Below, in pieces: positions 42,974 through 51,246 of a DNA stretch of 64,000 nucleotides. The stretch is taken from assembly GCA_964601085.1 (NCBI GenBank), contig CAZRLN010000006.1:27185-91184 (forward strand), read 5' to 3'. The position numbers were made by a program, and so were the translations under genes. This DNA comes from UBA1444 sp964601085 (GTDB lineage Bacteria; Bacillota; Negativicutes; UBA1444). Below the pieces are notes generated by a model. It was not told the DNA's origin. It saw only the letters and a program-made list of their open reading frames with translations, and searched no databases. Within the stretch, counting starts at the first letter, position 1. Every line of letters starts with the position of its first letter.

Positions 42974-43726
42974 ATGATTTATGTGCTGAAGTTCTTTTAT
43001 TCTTGGCTGCTGCCGCCGGCCTGTTTCGTGGTCGCGCTGGTGTGGCTGGGCTGGCGGTTGTGGCGACGGTCGCGTCGGCTGGCTGGCGTGGCCTGGACAG
43101 TGGCGCTGCTGCTGTACGCGGCGTCGATATCGCCGGTGTCGGACTATTTGCTGCGAAATTTGGAGTACCGGGTTGCGCCGGCGGCGGTGGCCGGGGCGGA
43201 CGGGATCGTGGTGCTCGGCGGCGGGACGACAAAGGATGTGCCAATGCCGCCGGGCTGGAGCGGCCAAGTGGCCGATGCGGCGGGCCAGCGGTTGATGGCG
43301 GCGTTCGTGCTGCATCGACAGACAGGCTTGCCGCTGCTGGTTTCCGGCGGCGAGGTTTTCGCGGAGTATGGCCGGGAAGCGGTGATCATGCGGGACATCC
43401 TGGTGAGTTTCGGCGTGGCCCCGGAAAAGGTTATCCTGGAGGACCGCAGCCTGAATACGACGGAGAATGCGCGGTTTACTGCGCCGATCTTGCGCGAGCG
43501 GGGTTGGCGGCGGCCGTTGCTGGTCACGTCGGCATTCCACATGCCGCGGTCGGTCGCGGAGTTCGAGCGGGCCGGCGTCACCGTGGCCCCCTATCCAGCG
43601 GGTTTTTACACCAGTCGGCGCTATCACGGGACGTTGTTGGATGTGGTTCCGTCGGGTTCGGCGTTGCGGGGAACATCGATAGCGTTGAAGGAATATTTGG
43701 GCTTGGCCGCACTTGCAGCGCGCTAG
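42974..43726 (+). CDS. YdcF/ElyC-like DUF218 membrane protein
   Basis: A 250-residue protein with two N-terminal membrane helices, then a DUF218 domain: GADGIVVLGGGT, RLMAAFVLHRQTGLPLLVSG, GEVFAEYGREAVIMRDIL, VILEDRSLNTTENARFTAPI and LLVTSAFHMPRSVAEFERAG. E. coli ElyC, of this family, affects envelope precursor metabolism; the reaction is not known. ATG 42974 comes three bases after the MORN-peptidase gene, so they form an operon, ended by the terminator at 43737. Confidence 0.88.
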   Translation: MIYVLKFFYSWLLPPACFVVALVWLGWRLWRRSRRLAGVAWTVALLLYAASISPVSDYLLRNLEYRVAPAAVAGADGIVVLGGGTTKDVPMPPGWSGQVADAAGQRLMAAFVLHRQTGLPLLVSGGEVFAEYGREAVIMRDILVSFGVAPEKVILEDRSLNTTENARFTAPILRERGWRRPLLVTSAFHMPRSVAEFERAGVTVAPYPAGFYTSRRYHGTLLDVVPSGSALRGTSIALKEYLGLAALAAR

Positions 43727-43736
43727 CCTGGCACAG

Positions 43737-43763
43737 AAAAAGAGGGGAACCCCCTCTTTTTTT
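43737..43763 (+). terminator. Rho-independent terminator after the ydcF-like gene
   Basis: GAGGGG (43742-43747) pairs with CCCCTC (43751-43756), short loop, followed by seven T (43757-43763) and preceded by five A. Confidence 0.88.
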
Positions 43764-43844
43764 GTGGGAAAGGCAGGAAAAGGGGGATCCCAGTTCGAAC
43801 CTATTTCTTAGCAGAATTTTGGAAATATGGGAGATGGCGTGCGC

Positions 43845-46800
43845 ATGCGGGTCAAACGATGGCTGAGCCGGGGTTCGTTGTCGGTATTGCTGGGCCTGTG
43901 TCTGGTTTGGACATCGGTTACGGCCTTCGCCGCACCACCCGACTACAACTGGTACATCCGGATGATCCGGGCCGACGAGGCCTGGGCGGCGGGCTGGACC
44001 GGCAAAGGTGTCGCTGTGGGGGTGCTGGATACCGGCGTGGACACGACGCATCCGGGTTATGGCAACCGCCTGACGGCGCAGGAGTTCATAGACCGGGACG
44101 GATTTTACTACAACCCGGCGAACCGGAATACTCCCTATGATCCCTGGAACATTTACCGAACCGGCAGCGGCTCCTACTATCTGACGGCTGGCGGCCACGG
44201 CACGGCGGTCGCGGGGCTGATCGGCGGCTATTTGACGACGCCGCTGGCGGATGGCACGACTTGGACCTACAAAGGGATCGCTTACGAGAGTCTGCTGAAA
44301 GTCGGTTCCATCCGCGACAACCCGAAATCGACCGATGCCGGCTATCCATACAGCGGCTTCACCATTAACGACGGAGTGCTGGGCGAGACAGGCGGACCCG
44401 TCGATTGGATGCTGGCCCGGAACGTCCGGGTGATCAACAACAGCTGGGGGACGACGACACGGATCACGGACTATAACCTGACGGACAAGAATCCGATCAC
44501 GTTGGGCGATCTGAACCAGAAGACGCTGGATGGCTGGCGCAAGGCGGTGGAGCGCAACGTGCTGGTCGTATTTTCGGCCGGCAACGACGGCGGGAGCCCG
44601 CTCAACTATGCGCAGCCGAGTCTGGAGGGCGGGTTGCCCTATCTTTACCCGGAATTGCGCAAGTCCTGGATCAACGCAGTGGCGGTCAGCAGCAACGGCT
44701 TGAAATCTTCCTATTCTCAGCCGGCGGGCGCGGCGGCGGCCTGGACGCTGTCGGCTCCGGCCGGCGAATGGGCGGAGAATGGATCGGTCCCACATGATCT
44801 GACGGGAGTGATCGCGTTCCGGTCGCGCAACATGAACGCGTGGAACGGGTTGCCGTTCAGCCTGACGGAGTATAATTTGGAGGGCGACGACTTCCGGCTG
44901 CCGGACGGTACGGTGGCGGACGAGAATTCCCGGTTCAAGCAGTTCCTGGGAACTTCGGCGGCGGCGCCGATCATTTCGGCCGGAGCGGCGCTGGTGATGC
45001 AGGCGCATCCGGACTACACGGCGCAGATGGTGGCGCAGACGCTGTTCACCACGGCCAATCATTCCGGGGCTTACGCCGATACGGCGACGTATGGCTGGGG
45101 CATGATGGATCTGGCTGAAGCGGTGCAGGGGCCGCGCTATCTTCGCAAAGCGTTGCTGTTGGGATTAAATCCGGACTATACGAAGGGGCAGCTGGTGGCC
45201 GAGGTGGCGGCAGGGGTCGCGCCAAGCTTCGACAACGACCTGACGGGCGATGGCGGACTGGTGAAAAAAGGCGCCGGTTCGCTGACTCTCACCGGCGACA
45301 ACGATTACACCGGCGATACGGACATTCTGGCCGGGACGCTGTATGTGGACGGATCGCTGACCGGCTCGGCGATCAATCTGAGCAGCGGCGCGTTTTTGGG
45401 CGGCCATGGCACGCTGACGCTGACGAGTGGACTCACGATCGGCAGCGGGGCGACGCTGGCGCCGGGGCATTCGCCGACGACCATGACGGTGAACGCGACG
45501 GTGACACAGGACGGCGGCAGTAACCTGCAGGTAGACCTGGCCGGCCACCGCTACAACAGCATGTTGGCCGTCACCGGGGCGGGCAATCAATACATCTTGT
45601 CTTCGACAGGCAGTGGGGTGACGCTCGTGCCGCAACTGTGGAACAGCTATGTGCCGGCGCTGGGCGATGCCTGGACGCTGGCGACGGCTGAAGGCGGCGT
45701 GGTCGGGACTTTTTCGGCGCTTTCGCTGCCGGCGGCGTATCCGTCGGGTATGTCGCTCGATGTGCTGTATGGCGCGAACGCAATCGTTTCCTATGCCACG
45801 CCGGCGGATTATCGGCAGGTGACGGCGCTGGGCTGGAGCTGGAATCCCAATCAGAGCCAGGTGGCGGCGCTGTGGCAGGCGGACCGGCCGGCGAAGCTGG
45901 CGGCGCTGACGGCGGAAGAGAACCTGGTGTACGGGACGTTGTACACGCTGACTGGCGCCGGGCTGCGGGCGGCGGCCGGCCAGATGAGCGGCCAGCTGAT
46001 CGCCGACAGCCAGTCCGGTTCGCTGGAACTGTTGCGAGGAACCAACCGGAATTTGGCGGCGATGCTGCATGAGGAGCCGGCGGTTGATCACGTCCAGGTC
46101 CGGCAGTTTCGCCAATGGGGCCGGACCGGCACCTATGCGGCGCCCGGCCGGGATGTCCAGGGCAACGGGACGATCGTGAATGTGGAATTTCTGAACAAAC
46201 CGCAGGTTCGGGCCGGCGTCGGTTTCGCGACCATGAAGGGCAGCACGGTGAGCTTGAGCGGCCCGGGGATTTCGACGCTGGAGCAGACCGGCGGGCATGT
46301 GTATGCGCAATACCGGCCGGGTAAGTTTTTTGTGGACGGGCAGTTGGGCGTCGGTCGGACAAACGGCCGGCATGACCGGCAACTGACGGCCTGGGGAATG
46401 AGCGCGAATGGGAACGCGGGCGGACAGCACTGGTTCGGCCGGCTGGCGGTGGGTCAGGAACGGGTCCGTGCCGATGGGCGGCAGGAATGGGCGCTGGCGC
46501 TGTTGGGCGAGCGGGTGGCCCGCGACGGGTTTCACGAAACCGGCGACGAGCTGCTGCGGGTGTCGGCAGCGGCGGCGCGGGATTCCCGCTTGGCGGCGGA
46601 GTTATCTTATGGACAGATTTTTTTGACTCGTGCCAAAAACAATAAAGATTTTCACCGGACTTATAGTTACCGGGTCGGCGTACTGCACGAACTGCGGAAC
46701 ACGAATACGACCGCGGATCTGACCTGGGGCGGCAGTCCGCTGCGTATCGTCAGCCAGAAGGCCGGCGCCGATGCCGTCCAAGCCGAGCTGGCCGCCAGCT

Positions 46801-46904
46801 GGGAAACGGCGGGCGGCTGGAAACTGAGCGCCGGTCTGCAAGGCGAATGGCGGCGGTTCGGTTCGAACTTCGGCGTCAACGCGGCGCTGAGCTACAGTTG
46901 GTGA
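43845..46904 (+). CDS. Subtilisin-type serine protease autotransporter
   Basis: A 1019-residue type V secreted protease. Signal peptide to about residue 30 (LSVLLGLCLVWTSVTAFAA). The S8 domain has catalytic Asp62 (VGVLDTGVD), His118 (GGHGTAVAG) and Ser371 (FLGTSAAAP, where GTSMAAP is usual). Around residue 470 a passenger-associated repeat reads LVKKGAGSLTLTGDNDYTGD. The last 270 residues are the beta-domain, ending in NAALSYSW with a C-terminal Trp. The protease would be moved through the outer membrane and shown or released outside. ATG 43845 is preferred for its signal peptide and distance from GGGAG; GTG 43839 and ATG 43827 are in frame. Confidence 0.92.
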   Translation: MRVKRWLSRGSLSVLLGLCLVWTSVTAFAAPPDYNWYIRMIRADEAWAAGWTGKGVAVGVLDTGVDTTHPGYGNRLTAQEFIDRDGFYYNPANRNTPYDPWNIYRTGSGSYYLTAGGHGTAVAGLIGGYLTTPLADGTTWTYKGIAYESLLKVGSIRDNPKSTDAGYPYSGFTINDGVLGETGGPVDWMLARNVRVINNSWGTTTRITDYNLTDKNPITLGDLNQKTLDGWRKAVERNVLVVFSAGNDGGSPLNYAQPSLEGGLPYLYPELRKSWINAVAVSSNGLKSSYSQPAGAAAAWTLSAPAGEWAENGSVPHDLTGVIAFRSRNMNAWNGLPFSLTEYNLEGDDFRLPDGTVADENSRFKQFLGTSAAAPIISAGAALVMQAHPDYTAQMVAQTLFTTANHSGAYADTATYGWGMMDLAEAVQGPRYLRKALLLGLNPDYTKGQLVAEVAAGVAPSFDNDLTGDGGLVKKGAGSLTLTGDNDYTGDTDILAGTLYVDGSLTGSAINLSSGAFLGGHGTLTLTSGLTIGSGATLAPGHSPTTMTVNATVTQDGGSNLQVDLAGHRYNSMLAVTGAGNQYILSSTGSGVTLVPQLWNSYVPALGDAWTLATAEGGVVGTFSALSLPAAYPSGMSLDVLYGANAIVSYATPADYRQVTALGWSWNPNQSQVAALWQADRPAKLAALTAEENLVYGTLYTLTGAGLRAAAGQMSGQLIADSQSGSLELLRGTNRNLAAMLHEEPAVDHVQVRQFRQWGRTGTYAAPGRDVQGNGTIVNVEFLNKPQVRAGVGFATMKGSTVSLSGPGISTLEQTGGHVYAQYRPGKFFVDGQLGVGRTNGRHDRQLTAWGMSANGNAGGQHWFGRLAVGQERVRADGRQEWALALLGERVARDGFHETGDELLRVSAAAARDSRLAAELSYGQIFLTRAKNNKDFHRTYSYRVGVLHELRNTNTTADLTWGGSPLRIVSQKAGADAVQAELAASWETAGGWKLSAGLQGEWRRFGSNFGVNAALSYSW

Positions 46905-46910
46905 GATGCA

Positions 46911-46940
46911 AAAAGTCCTGGCTTGACGGGACTTTTGTTA
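46911..46940 (+). terminator. Terminator of the autotransporter gene
   Basis: AAAAGTCC (46911-46918) pairs with GGACTTTT (46929-46936), loop ten. The T-run is short and runs into the operator of the next genes. Confidence 0.7.
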
Positions 46941-46958
46941 TAACATATGATATAACAA
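46935..46958 (+). promoter_or_regulatory. 24-base palindromic operator of the AbrB-Doc pair
   Basis: TTGTTATAACAT and ATGATATAACAA form a palindrome with one mismatched pair, 15 bases before the AbrB start. The half-site TGTTATA also occurs in the operator at 10745-10805. Confidence 0.6.
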
Positions 46959-46972
46959 GGGGGTGCGGGAAA

Positions 46973-47194
46973 ATGCGGGCTAAGGTTTCACAAATCGGCA
47001 ATTCCATTGGTTTGATTCTGCCAAAGGAAGCTGCGGCCAGACTGAAAATAAAAAAAGGCGACAGTGTTTTTCTAACGGAAACTCCCGGCGGCTATATGGT
47101 TTCACCGTATGATCCGGAATTTGAAATGCAGATGACCGTGGCGCGGCAGGGAATGGCCGAGTACCGTAACGCTCTTCGGGAATTGGCAAAATAA
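46973..47194 (+). CDS. AbrB/MazE-family antitoxin
   Basis: A 73-residue swapped-hairpin DNA-binding protein: MRAKVSQIGNSIGLILPKEA followed by AARLKIKKGDSVFL, the SpoVT/AbrB pattern. The C-terminal 25 residues (EFEMQMTVARQGMAEYRNAL) are the likely toxin-binding tail. It should bind the palindrome just upstream and repress the pair. ATG 46973 is chosen because the upstream in-frame codons lie over the terminator and operator. The Doc-like toxin gene follows after seven bases. Confidence 0.88.
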   Translation: MRAKVSQIGNSIGLILPKEAAARLKIKKGDSVFLTETPGGYMVSPYDPEFEMQMTVARQGMAEYRNALRELAK

Positions 47195-47201
47195 AGTGGG
47201 G

Positions 47202-47579
47202 ATGCATTGGCTGAGTAAAACTGTGATTTTGGCGGTGCATGATGAACAAATCGCCGAGAATGGCGGAAGGGCGGGAATCCGGGATTTGGGGTTGCTGGCT
47301 TCCGCTATGGCCAGACCGCTTCACCTTTATTCCTACGAAAGCCCAACGATTGTTGAACTGGCGGCAGCTTATGCCGTGGGCATTATCCGGGACCACCCAT
47401 TTGTCGATGGGAACAAGCGAACTGGCTTTCTTGCTGCGTATATCTTTCTGGCCATGCACGGGTTGAAGATATCGGCGTCGGAGGCCGAGGTTGTTCGGGT
47501 TGTGTTGGATTTGGCGCAAGGAAAGACGGATGAGAAAGAATTTTGTATATGGCTCGGGAATAATACAACTGAAAAATAA
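47202..47579 (+). CDS. doc: Doc-family (Fic fold) toxin
   Basis: A 125-residue Fic-fold protein. Seen: VHDEQIAENGGRAGIRDLGL, LLASAMARP and the active site HPFVDGNKRTGFLAAYIFLA, the Doc form HPFxDGNKRT. Doc toxins phosphorylate elongation factor Tu and stop translation. The start is ATG 47202 or GTG 47196. The partner here is an AbrB/MazE-like antitoxin; Phd is the classical partner, but AbrB-Doc pairs are known. Confidence 0.9.
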   Translation: MHWLSKTVILAVHDEQIAENGGRAGIRDLGLLASAMARPLHLYSYESPTIVELAAAYAVGIIRDHPFVDGNKRTGFLAAYIFLAMHGLKISASEAEVVRVVLDLAQGKTDEKEFCIWLGNNTTEK

Positions 47580-47592
47580 TTAAAAATAAAAA

Positions 47593-47613
47593 AAGGAGCT
47601 GAGACAGCTCCTT
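47593..47613. terminator. Bidirectional terminator between doc and the phosphoesterase gene
   Basis: Perfect nine-base stem AAGGAGCTG (47593-47601) and CAGCTCCTT (47605-47613), loop AGA, with an A-rich run on the left and T/C on the right. It serves doc on the plus strand and the minus-strand gene. Confidence 0.8.
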
Positions 47614-47616
47614 CCT

Positions 47617-47655
47617 TCATTTCTTGGCTATTTCGCGGGCGGCGGTGACGACCGC
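47617..47655 (-). pseudogene. GT9-gene tail remnant overlapping the phosphoesterase 3' end
   Basis: Read on the minus strand, the frame ending in TGA at 47617-47619 gives NAVVTAAREIAKK. The GT9 transferase at 50176-51246 ends AEVVAAAREIAKN. Val, Arg, Ile and Lys codons differ silently. The phosphoesterase gene crosses this DNA in another frame and stops inside it, so its last residues (LPTRSSPPPAK) come from the remnant. The match is short, so chance cannot be excluded. Confidence 0.5.
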
Positions 47656-48641
47656 GTTGGCAGGGGCACGACGCGATCCAGGGTGGCGAGCCAAGTTTGC
47701 GACTGATGGGCGAAGGTGCGGATCACGACCCGGTCGGAGTAGATATAGAGGGAGTTGGTCCATTGCTCGACCCGGTCCAGGTCGGCGTTGTGGATATTCA
47801 ACACTCTGTTTTCGAATCGGTTGACCGGTGAATGGTAGTTGGCATTGGTCGCCGGCACGTGCAAGTGGCCGGAAACCCAGAGGAGAACCTGCGGGTTCTG
47901 GCGGAGGATCTCCCGGAGCGCTTCGTGCGGCTGGGCGATTTCCTGATCGGTATTGGCTTTCTTGAAGTCGTTGCTCAGGGTTCCTTTGAGCGGCGCGTGG
48001 TTGAAGACGATGGTGGGAACCTGAGGATTGGCGGCCAGCTGGGCCCGGAACCAGGCCAACTGCCCCGGCGAAATCTGGGTTTGATATGGATTGCCGGCGG
48101 TCATGTCGGCGGAGAGAAAAATCAGCAGACAAGGACCGGCGCGTCGGCTCTGATACAGTTCGGTGAGGCCGAAAAGATTCCGGAAACGGTCCAGTTTGGT
48201 CTGGCGGGTTTTCGGTCCGGCCCAGGGCCAGTGCGATCCCGGCGCCCAATGGTTAGCGAAAATATAGTCATGGTTGCCGGTAATGGCGGTGTAGGGATGC
48301 CGCAGCCGGGCAAAGTAGTCCCGGGCGTAGTCGTATTCGTCCCGCAGGCCGAAGCCGCCGGTGATATCGCCGATGGCGACCACCAGGTTTACATCGTCCC
48401 AGGCATTGAGCTGCACGAGAAGTTTGTCTTTGGCGGCCATGACTTTTTCCTGACGCGAGCCGTTGTCCCAGAGCACTGGTTTGTAGGGCAGGTGCGGGTC
48501 GCCCAGCACCACGATGCGGTAGTATTCGGGAGCCGCGAATGCTGTGGGCTGAACGATGAAACACAGGACAAATACCAGAAGCAGGCAGGAAAACAATACG
48601 GCGGTCGTGCGAAAAATGCGGGGTTGGCGGAAAAAAAGCAT
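47628..48641 (-). CDS. Exported calcineurin-like metallophosphoesterase
   Basis: A 337-residue protein with an N-terminal membrane/signal segment (TTAVLFSCLLLVFVLCFIV). Metal-binding motifs in order: VLGDPHLPYK, VVAIGDITGG, AITGNHDYIF, IVFNHAPLKG and LWVSGHLHVPA, the complete two-metal set. It should hydrolyse a phosphoester outside the cytoplasmic membrane; the substrate is unknown. On the minus strand AAAGGAG lies eight bases before the ATG at 48641; a start at 48665 overlaps that site. Its 3' end runs out of frame through the GT9 tail remnant. Confidence 0.85.
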   Translation of the reverse strand: MLFFRQPRIFRTTAVLFSCLLLVFVLCFIVQPTAFAAPEYYRIVVLGDPHLPYKPVLWDNGSRQEKVMAAKDKLLVQLNAWDDVNLVVAIGDITGGFGLRDEYDYARDYFARLRHPYTAITGNHDYIFANHWAPGSHWPWAGPKTRQTKLDRFRNLFGLTELYQSRRAGPCLLIFLSADMTAGNPYQTQISPGQLAWFRAQLAANPQVPTIVFNHAPLKGTLSNDFKKANTDQEIAQPHEALREILRQNPQVLLWVSGHLHVPATNANYHSPVNRFENRVLNIHNADLDRVEQWTNSLYIYSDRVVIRTFAHQSQTWLATLDRVVPLPTRSSPPPAK

Positions 48642-48696
48642 GGCAGTGTCTCCTTTGAACAACATAATGCGGAACGGGTTTCAGAACAGGCAACTC

Positions 48697-48756
48697 TTGT
48701 CGCTGAGGGACAAATACAATATAATTAACTCGTAAGTAAGTAACTCATGAGTTAAT
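48697..48756 (+). promoter_or_regulatory. Promoter and palindromic operator of the DUF234 ATPase
   Basis: TTGTCG (48697-48702), 17 bases, TATAAT (48720-48725). Just downstream is the perfect 14-base palindrome TAACTCATGAGTTA (48741-48754), and ATTAACTC (48724-48731) is also inverted against GAGTTAAT (48749-48756). The layout is that of a repressor site. Confidence 0.62.
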
Positions 48757-48767
48757 AGAGGTGCGAA

Positions 48768-50156
48768 ATGTTTATTGGACGTACGCAAGAAATGGCAATG
48801 CTGCAGCGTTTGGCGGCAGCGCTGGGTTTTCAGTTTTTGGTGGTGTATGGACGCCGACGGGTGGGAAAGACGACGTTGTTGAGTGAGTTTTGCCAGGGAC
48901 GCAATGCGGTGTTTTTCGTGGCCGACGAGTTTGACGAGAAGGCTTCGCTGGACAGATTTTCCCGCCAACTTCTCGCGTGGGCCTCTATGCCGGATTTGGC
49001 GCAGCCGTTCGTATCCTGGGATGCCGCGTTTGAGTTTTTGGCGAGACGGGCAGAGCAGGAACGCGTAGTGCTGGTGATCGACGAGTATCCTTATCTGGCG
49101 GAAGCATATCCCCGGATTTCATCGTTGCTGCAGAACCTGATTGACCACCGGTTCGCGGCGGGACAGCTATTTTTGATCTTGTGCGGTTCTTCGGTCGGGT
49201 TTATGGAGAGGGAAGTACTGGGTGAAAAGAGCCCCTTGTTCGGCCGCCGTACAGCGCAATTACAGTTGCAACCGCTGTCCTTTGCGGAAAGTCGGCTCTT
49301 TTTTTCTGAATGGACGGCAGAGGACCAACTTGGCGCCTATGGCATTTTGGGCGGAATTCCGCAATATCTCCGGCAATTTGAGCCCAAGCGCGGCGTTGCG
49401 GCGAATGTCAGGGAAAGGATCTTGGACAAGACGGCGTTCCTGTATGAGGAACCCCGAAACTTGTTACGGCAAGAACTTCGGCAGCCGGCTCTGTATCACT
49501 CTATTTTGACTGCAGTCGCCGGCGGAGCGAGCAAAATCAGTGAAATCGCTGACAAAATCGGCGAGCCGAGCGACAAAACCGCTAAATATGTCGGTACGCT
49601 GCTCGAACTGCGGATTTTGCGGCGGGAGTTGCCGATCGGGGTTCCCGCTTCAAGTCGTAAGACCGTGTACCGCCTGGCGGATGCGTTTTTCGCTTTCTGG
49701 TATCGGTTCGTGTTTCCGTCGACTGATGCTCTGGCGCAGGGAATGGGCGACGTGGTCTGGTCGGCCCGGGTGGAACCTTATCTGAACGAGTATTTGGGGC
49801 CTGTTTTCGAGGAGGTTTGCCGTGAAACGTTGTGGGGTTGGAATCAGGCCGGCAAATTGCCCTTTGTATTCGATCGACTGGGCCGCTGGTGGGGCAATGA
49901 CGTCCAGCAGCGCCGGGAGGCGGAGATAGATATTGTGGCGACGGATGGTCGGCGCGCTCTGGTGGGGGAATGCCGCTGGCGTAATGAATTAGTCAGTCGT
50001 GCAGATGTCGAAATCCTGTTGGACAAGGGGCGGTTGCTGCCGTTCGAAGAATATGATTATGTTTTTTTTGCGAAACGGGGATTCCGAGCTGGGGCACGGG
50101 ATATCGCGGCTCGCTCCGGCGGTCGGCTTCGTTTGGTTTCCTTTGCGGAAATGTGA
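48768..50156 (+). CDS. Archaeal-type AAA ATPase with DUF234 nuclease-like domain
   Basis: A 462-residue ATPase. It starts MFIGRTQEMAMLQRL, then Walker A VVYGRRRVGKTTLL, Walker B VVLVIDEYPYLAEA and the sensor LILCGSSVGFME. A winged helix follows (ISEIADKIGEPSDKTAKYVG), and the C-terminal DUF234 domain has RREAEIDIVATDG and LVGECRWRN. In related proteins the last motif is usually ECKW, part of a PD-(D/E)xK-like site; here Lys is replaced by Arg. The role of these proteins is not established. Promoter and operator lie just upstream, and GAGG precedes ATG 48768. It converges on the GT9 gene. Confidence 0.86.
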   Translation: MFIGRTQEMAMLQRLAAALGFQFLVVYGRRRVGKTTLLSEFCQGRNAVFFVADEFDEKASLDRFSRQLLAWASMPDLAQPFVSWDAAFEFLARRAEQERVVLVIDEYPYLAEAYPRISSLLQNLIDHRFAAGQLFLILCGSSVGFMEREVLGEKSPLFGRRTAQLQLQPLSFAESRLFFSEWTAEDQLGAYGILGGIPQYLRQFEPKRGVAANVRERILDKTAFLYEEPRNLLRQELRQPALYHSILTAVAGGASKISEIADKIGEPSDKTAKYVGTLLELRILRRELPIGVPASSRKTVYRLADAFFAFWYRFVFPSTDALAQGMGDVVWSARVEPYLNEYLGPVFEEVCRETLWGWNQAGKLPFVFDRLGRWWGNDVQQRREAEIDIVATDGRRALVGECRWRNELVSRADVEILLDKGRLLPFEEYDYVFFAKRGFRAGARDIAARSGGRLRLVSFAEM

Positions 50157-50175
50157 CTGCCGCGGAATAATATGA

Positions 50176-51246
50176 CTAATTTTTGGCGATTTCACGGGCG
50201 GCGGCCACGACCTCGGCCGGATCGATGTGCAGCAGGCAGGTAAAGCGGGGACATTTTTCCTTCACACAGTCACCGGCGCACTCGTAATGGACCGGCCGGA
50301 TGACGCGGTGGGGGTCGATGGCCGGCCGCCAGCGCGCGGGAATGTCGGACCGCACCGGGAAAATGGACACGACGGGAACGCCGAGGGCGGCGGCCAGATG
50401 GCCGGTGCCGGTATCCGGACAGATGAACACGTTCATGTGCTCGATAAGGGCTGCGGTTTCGCGCAGGGAACAGGCGCCGGCGAGGTCGATTAATCGGCCA
50501 CGGGTGTCAGTCGGCAGCATGGCCCGGGCGCGGGCGACTACCTGCGAGGTCAGGGGCTGCTCGTTGGCGGTGCCGGTCAGAATGACGTCGAACCCCTGCC
50601 GCAGCAGGCCGGCGGCGATTTCCACGAAACGGTCGAGCGGCCAACGTGCTTCGTCGACAGCCAGGCCCTTGCAGATGTGCAGGCCGCAGACCGGTCGCGG
50701 GCCGGTGAAGCCAAGTTCGCGCAGACGGGCGGCGGCGGTTTCTTTTTCCGCAGGCGTGGTGATGACGACGGGCTTCAGGTCCGGTGGGGCGGCGCAGCCG
50801 AGGATGCGGGCGTAGTCGAGCTGGATGTCGGTCCAGTGGCTGGTAATGTCGCCCTGACGGGAGCGGACTTTCACTGGATGGGTGAACAGGAAACTGTAGG
50901 TGAGGCGGCCGCCCTGACCGACGCGGATCGGAATGCCGGCCCGCCAGGTGAGCCAGGCGTGGCGGCTGACCGACCAGGGGATGAGGACGGTATCATAATG
51001 GCCGGCGCGCAGGATCCGGGCGTTTTCCCGGAGCGGCGCGGCGGGGTCGAGATTGAGCCGGGCGTCGACGAACGGGTGATGGTCGAGCAAAGCGGCGAAC
51101 CGCGCCTGCGCCCAGAAGGTGACGCTGCAGTCCGGGTAGCAGCGGTGCAGGGCTTCGGCCAGCACGGAGGACAGCAGCAGATCGCCCATGCCGCCGTGGG
51201 TATGGATGATGAGGATATTGTGCGGTTGGGGCGAAAGTGGTCGCAT
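50176..51246 (-). CDS. Family 9 glycosyltransferase (heptosyltransferase-like)
   Basis: A 356-residue ADP-heptose:LPS heptosyltransferase-like protein. Seen: ILIIHTHGGMGDLLLSSVLA near the start, CSVTFWAQARFAALL, GLHICKGLAVDEARWPLDRF, VILTGTANEQPL and the donor motif FICPDTGTGHLAAALGVPVV. It fits LPS inner-core assembly in a diderm cell. On the minus strand AAGGAG lies nine bases before ATG at 51246; a TATAAT is present at 51313-51318 (minus). Its last codons recur at 47617-47655. Confidence 0.85.
   Translation of the reverse strand: MRPLSPQPHNILIIHTHGGMGDLLLSSVLAEALHRCYPDCSVTFWAQARFAALLDHHPFVDARLNLDPAAPLRENARILRAGHYDTVLIPWSVSRHAWLTWRAGIPIRVGQGGRLTYSFLFTHPVKVRSRQGDITSHWTDIQLDYARILGCAAPPDLKPVVITTPAEKETAAARLRELGFTGPRPVCGLHICKGLAVDEARWPLDRFVEIAAGLLRQGFDVILTGTANEQPLTSQVVARARAMLPTDTRGRLIDLAGACSLRETAALIEHMNVFICPDTGTGHLAAALGVPVVSIFPVRSDIPARWRPAIDPHRVIRPVHYECAGDCVKEKCPRFTCLLHIDPAEVVAAAREIAKN

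Noticed and set aside
47617..48249. A 210-codon minus-strand frame overlapping the phosphoesterase
   Set aside because: Only its last codons carry a signal (the GT9 tail); the rest is out-of-frame phosphoesterase DNA.
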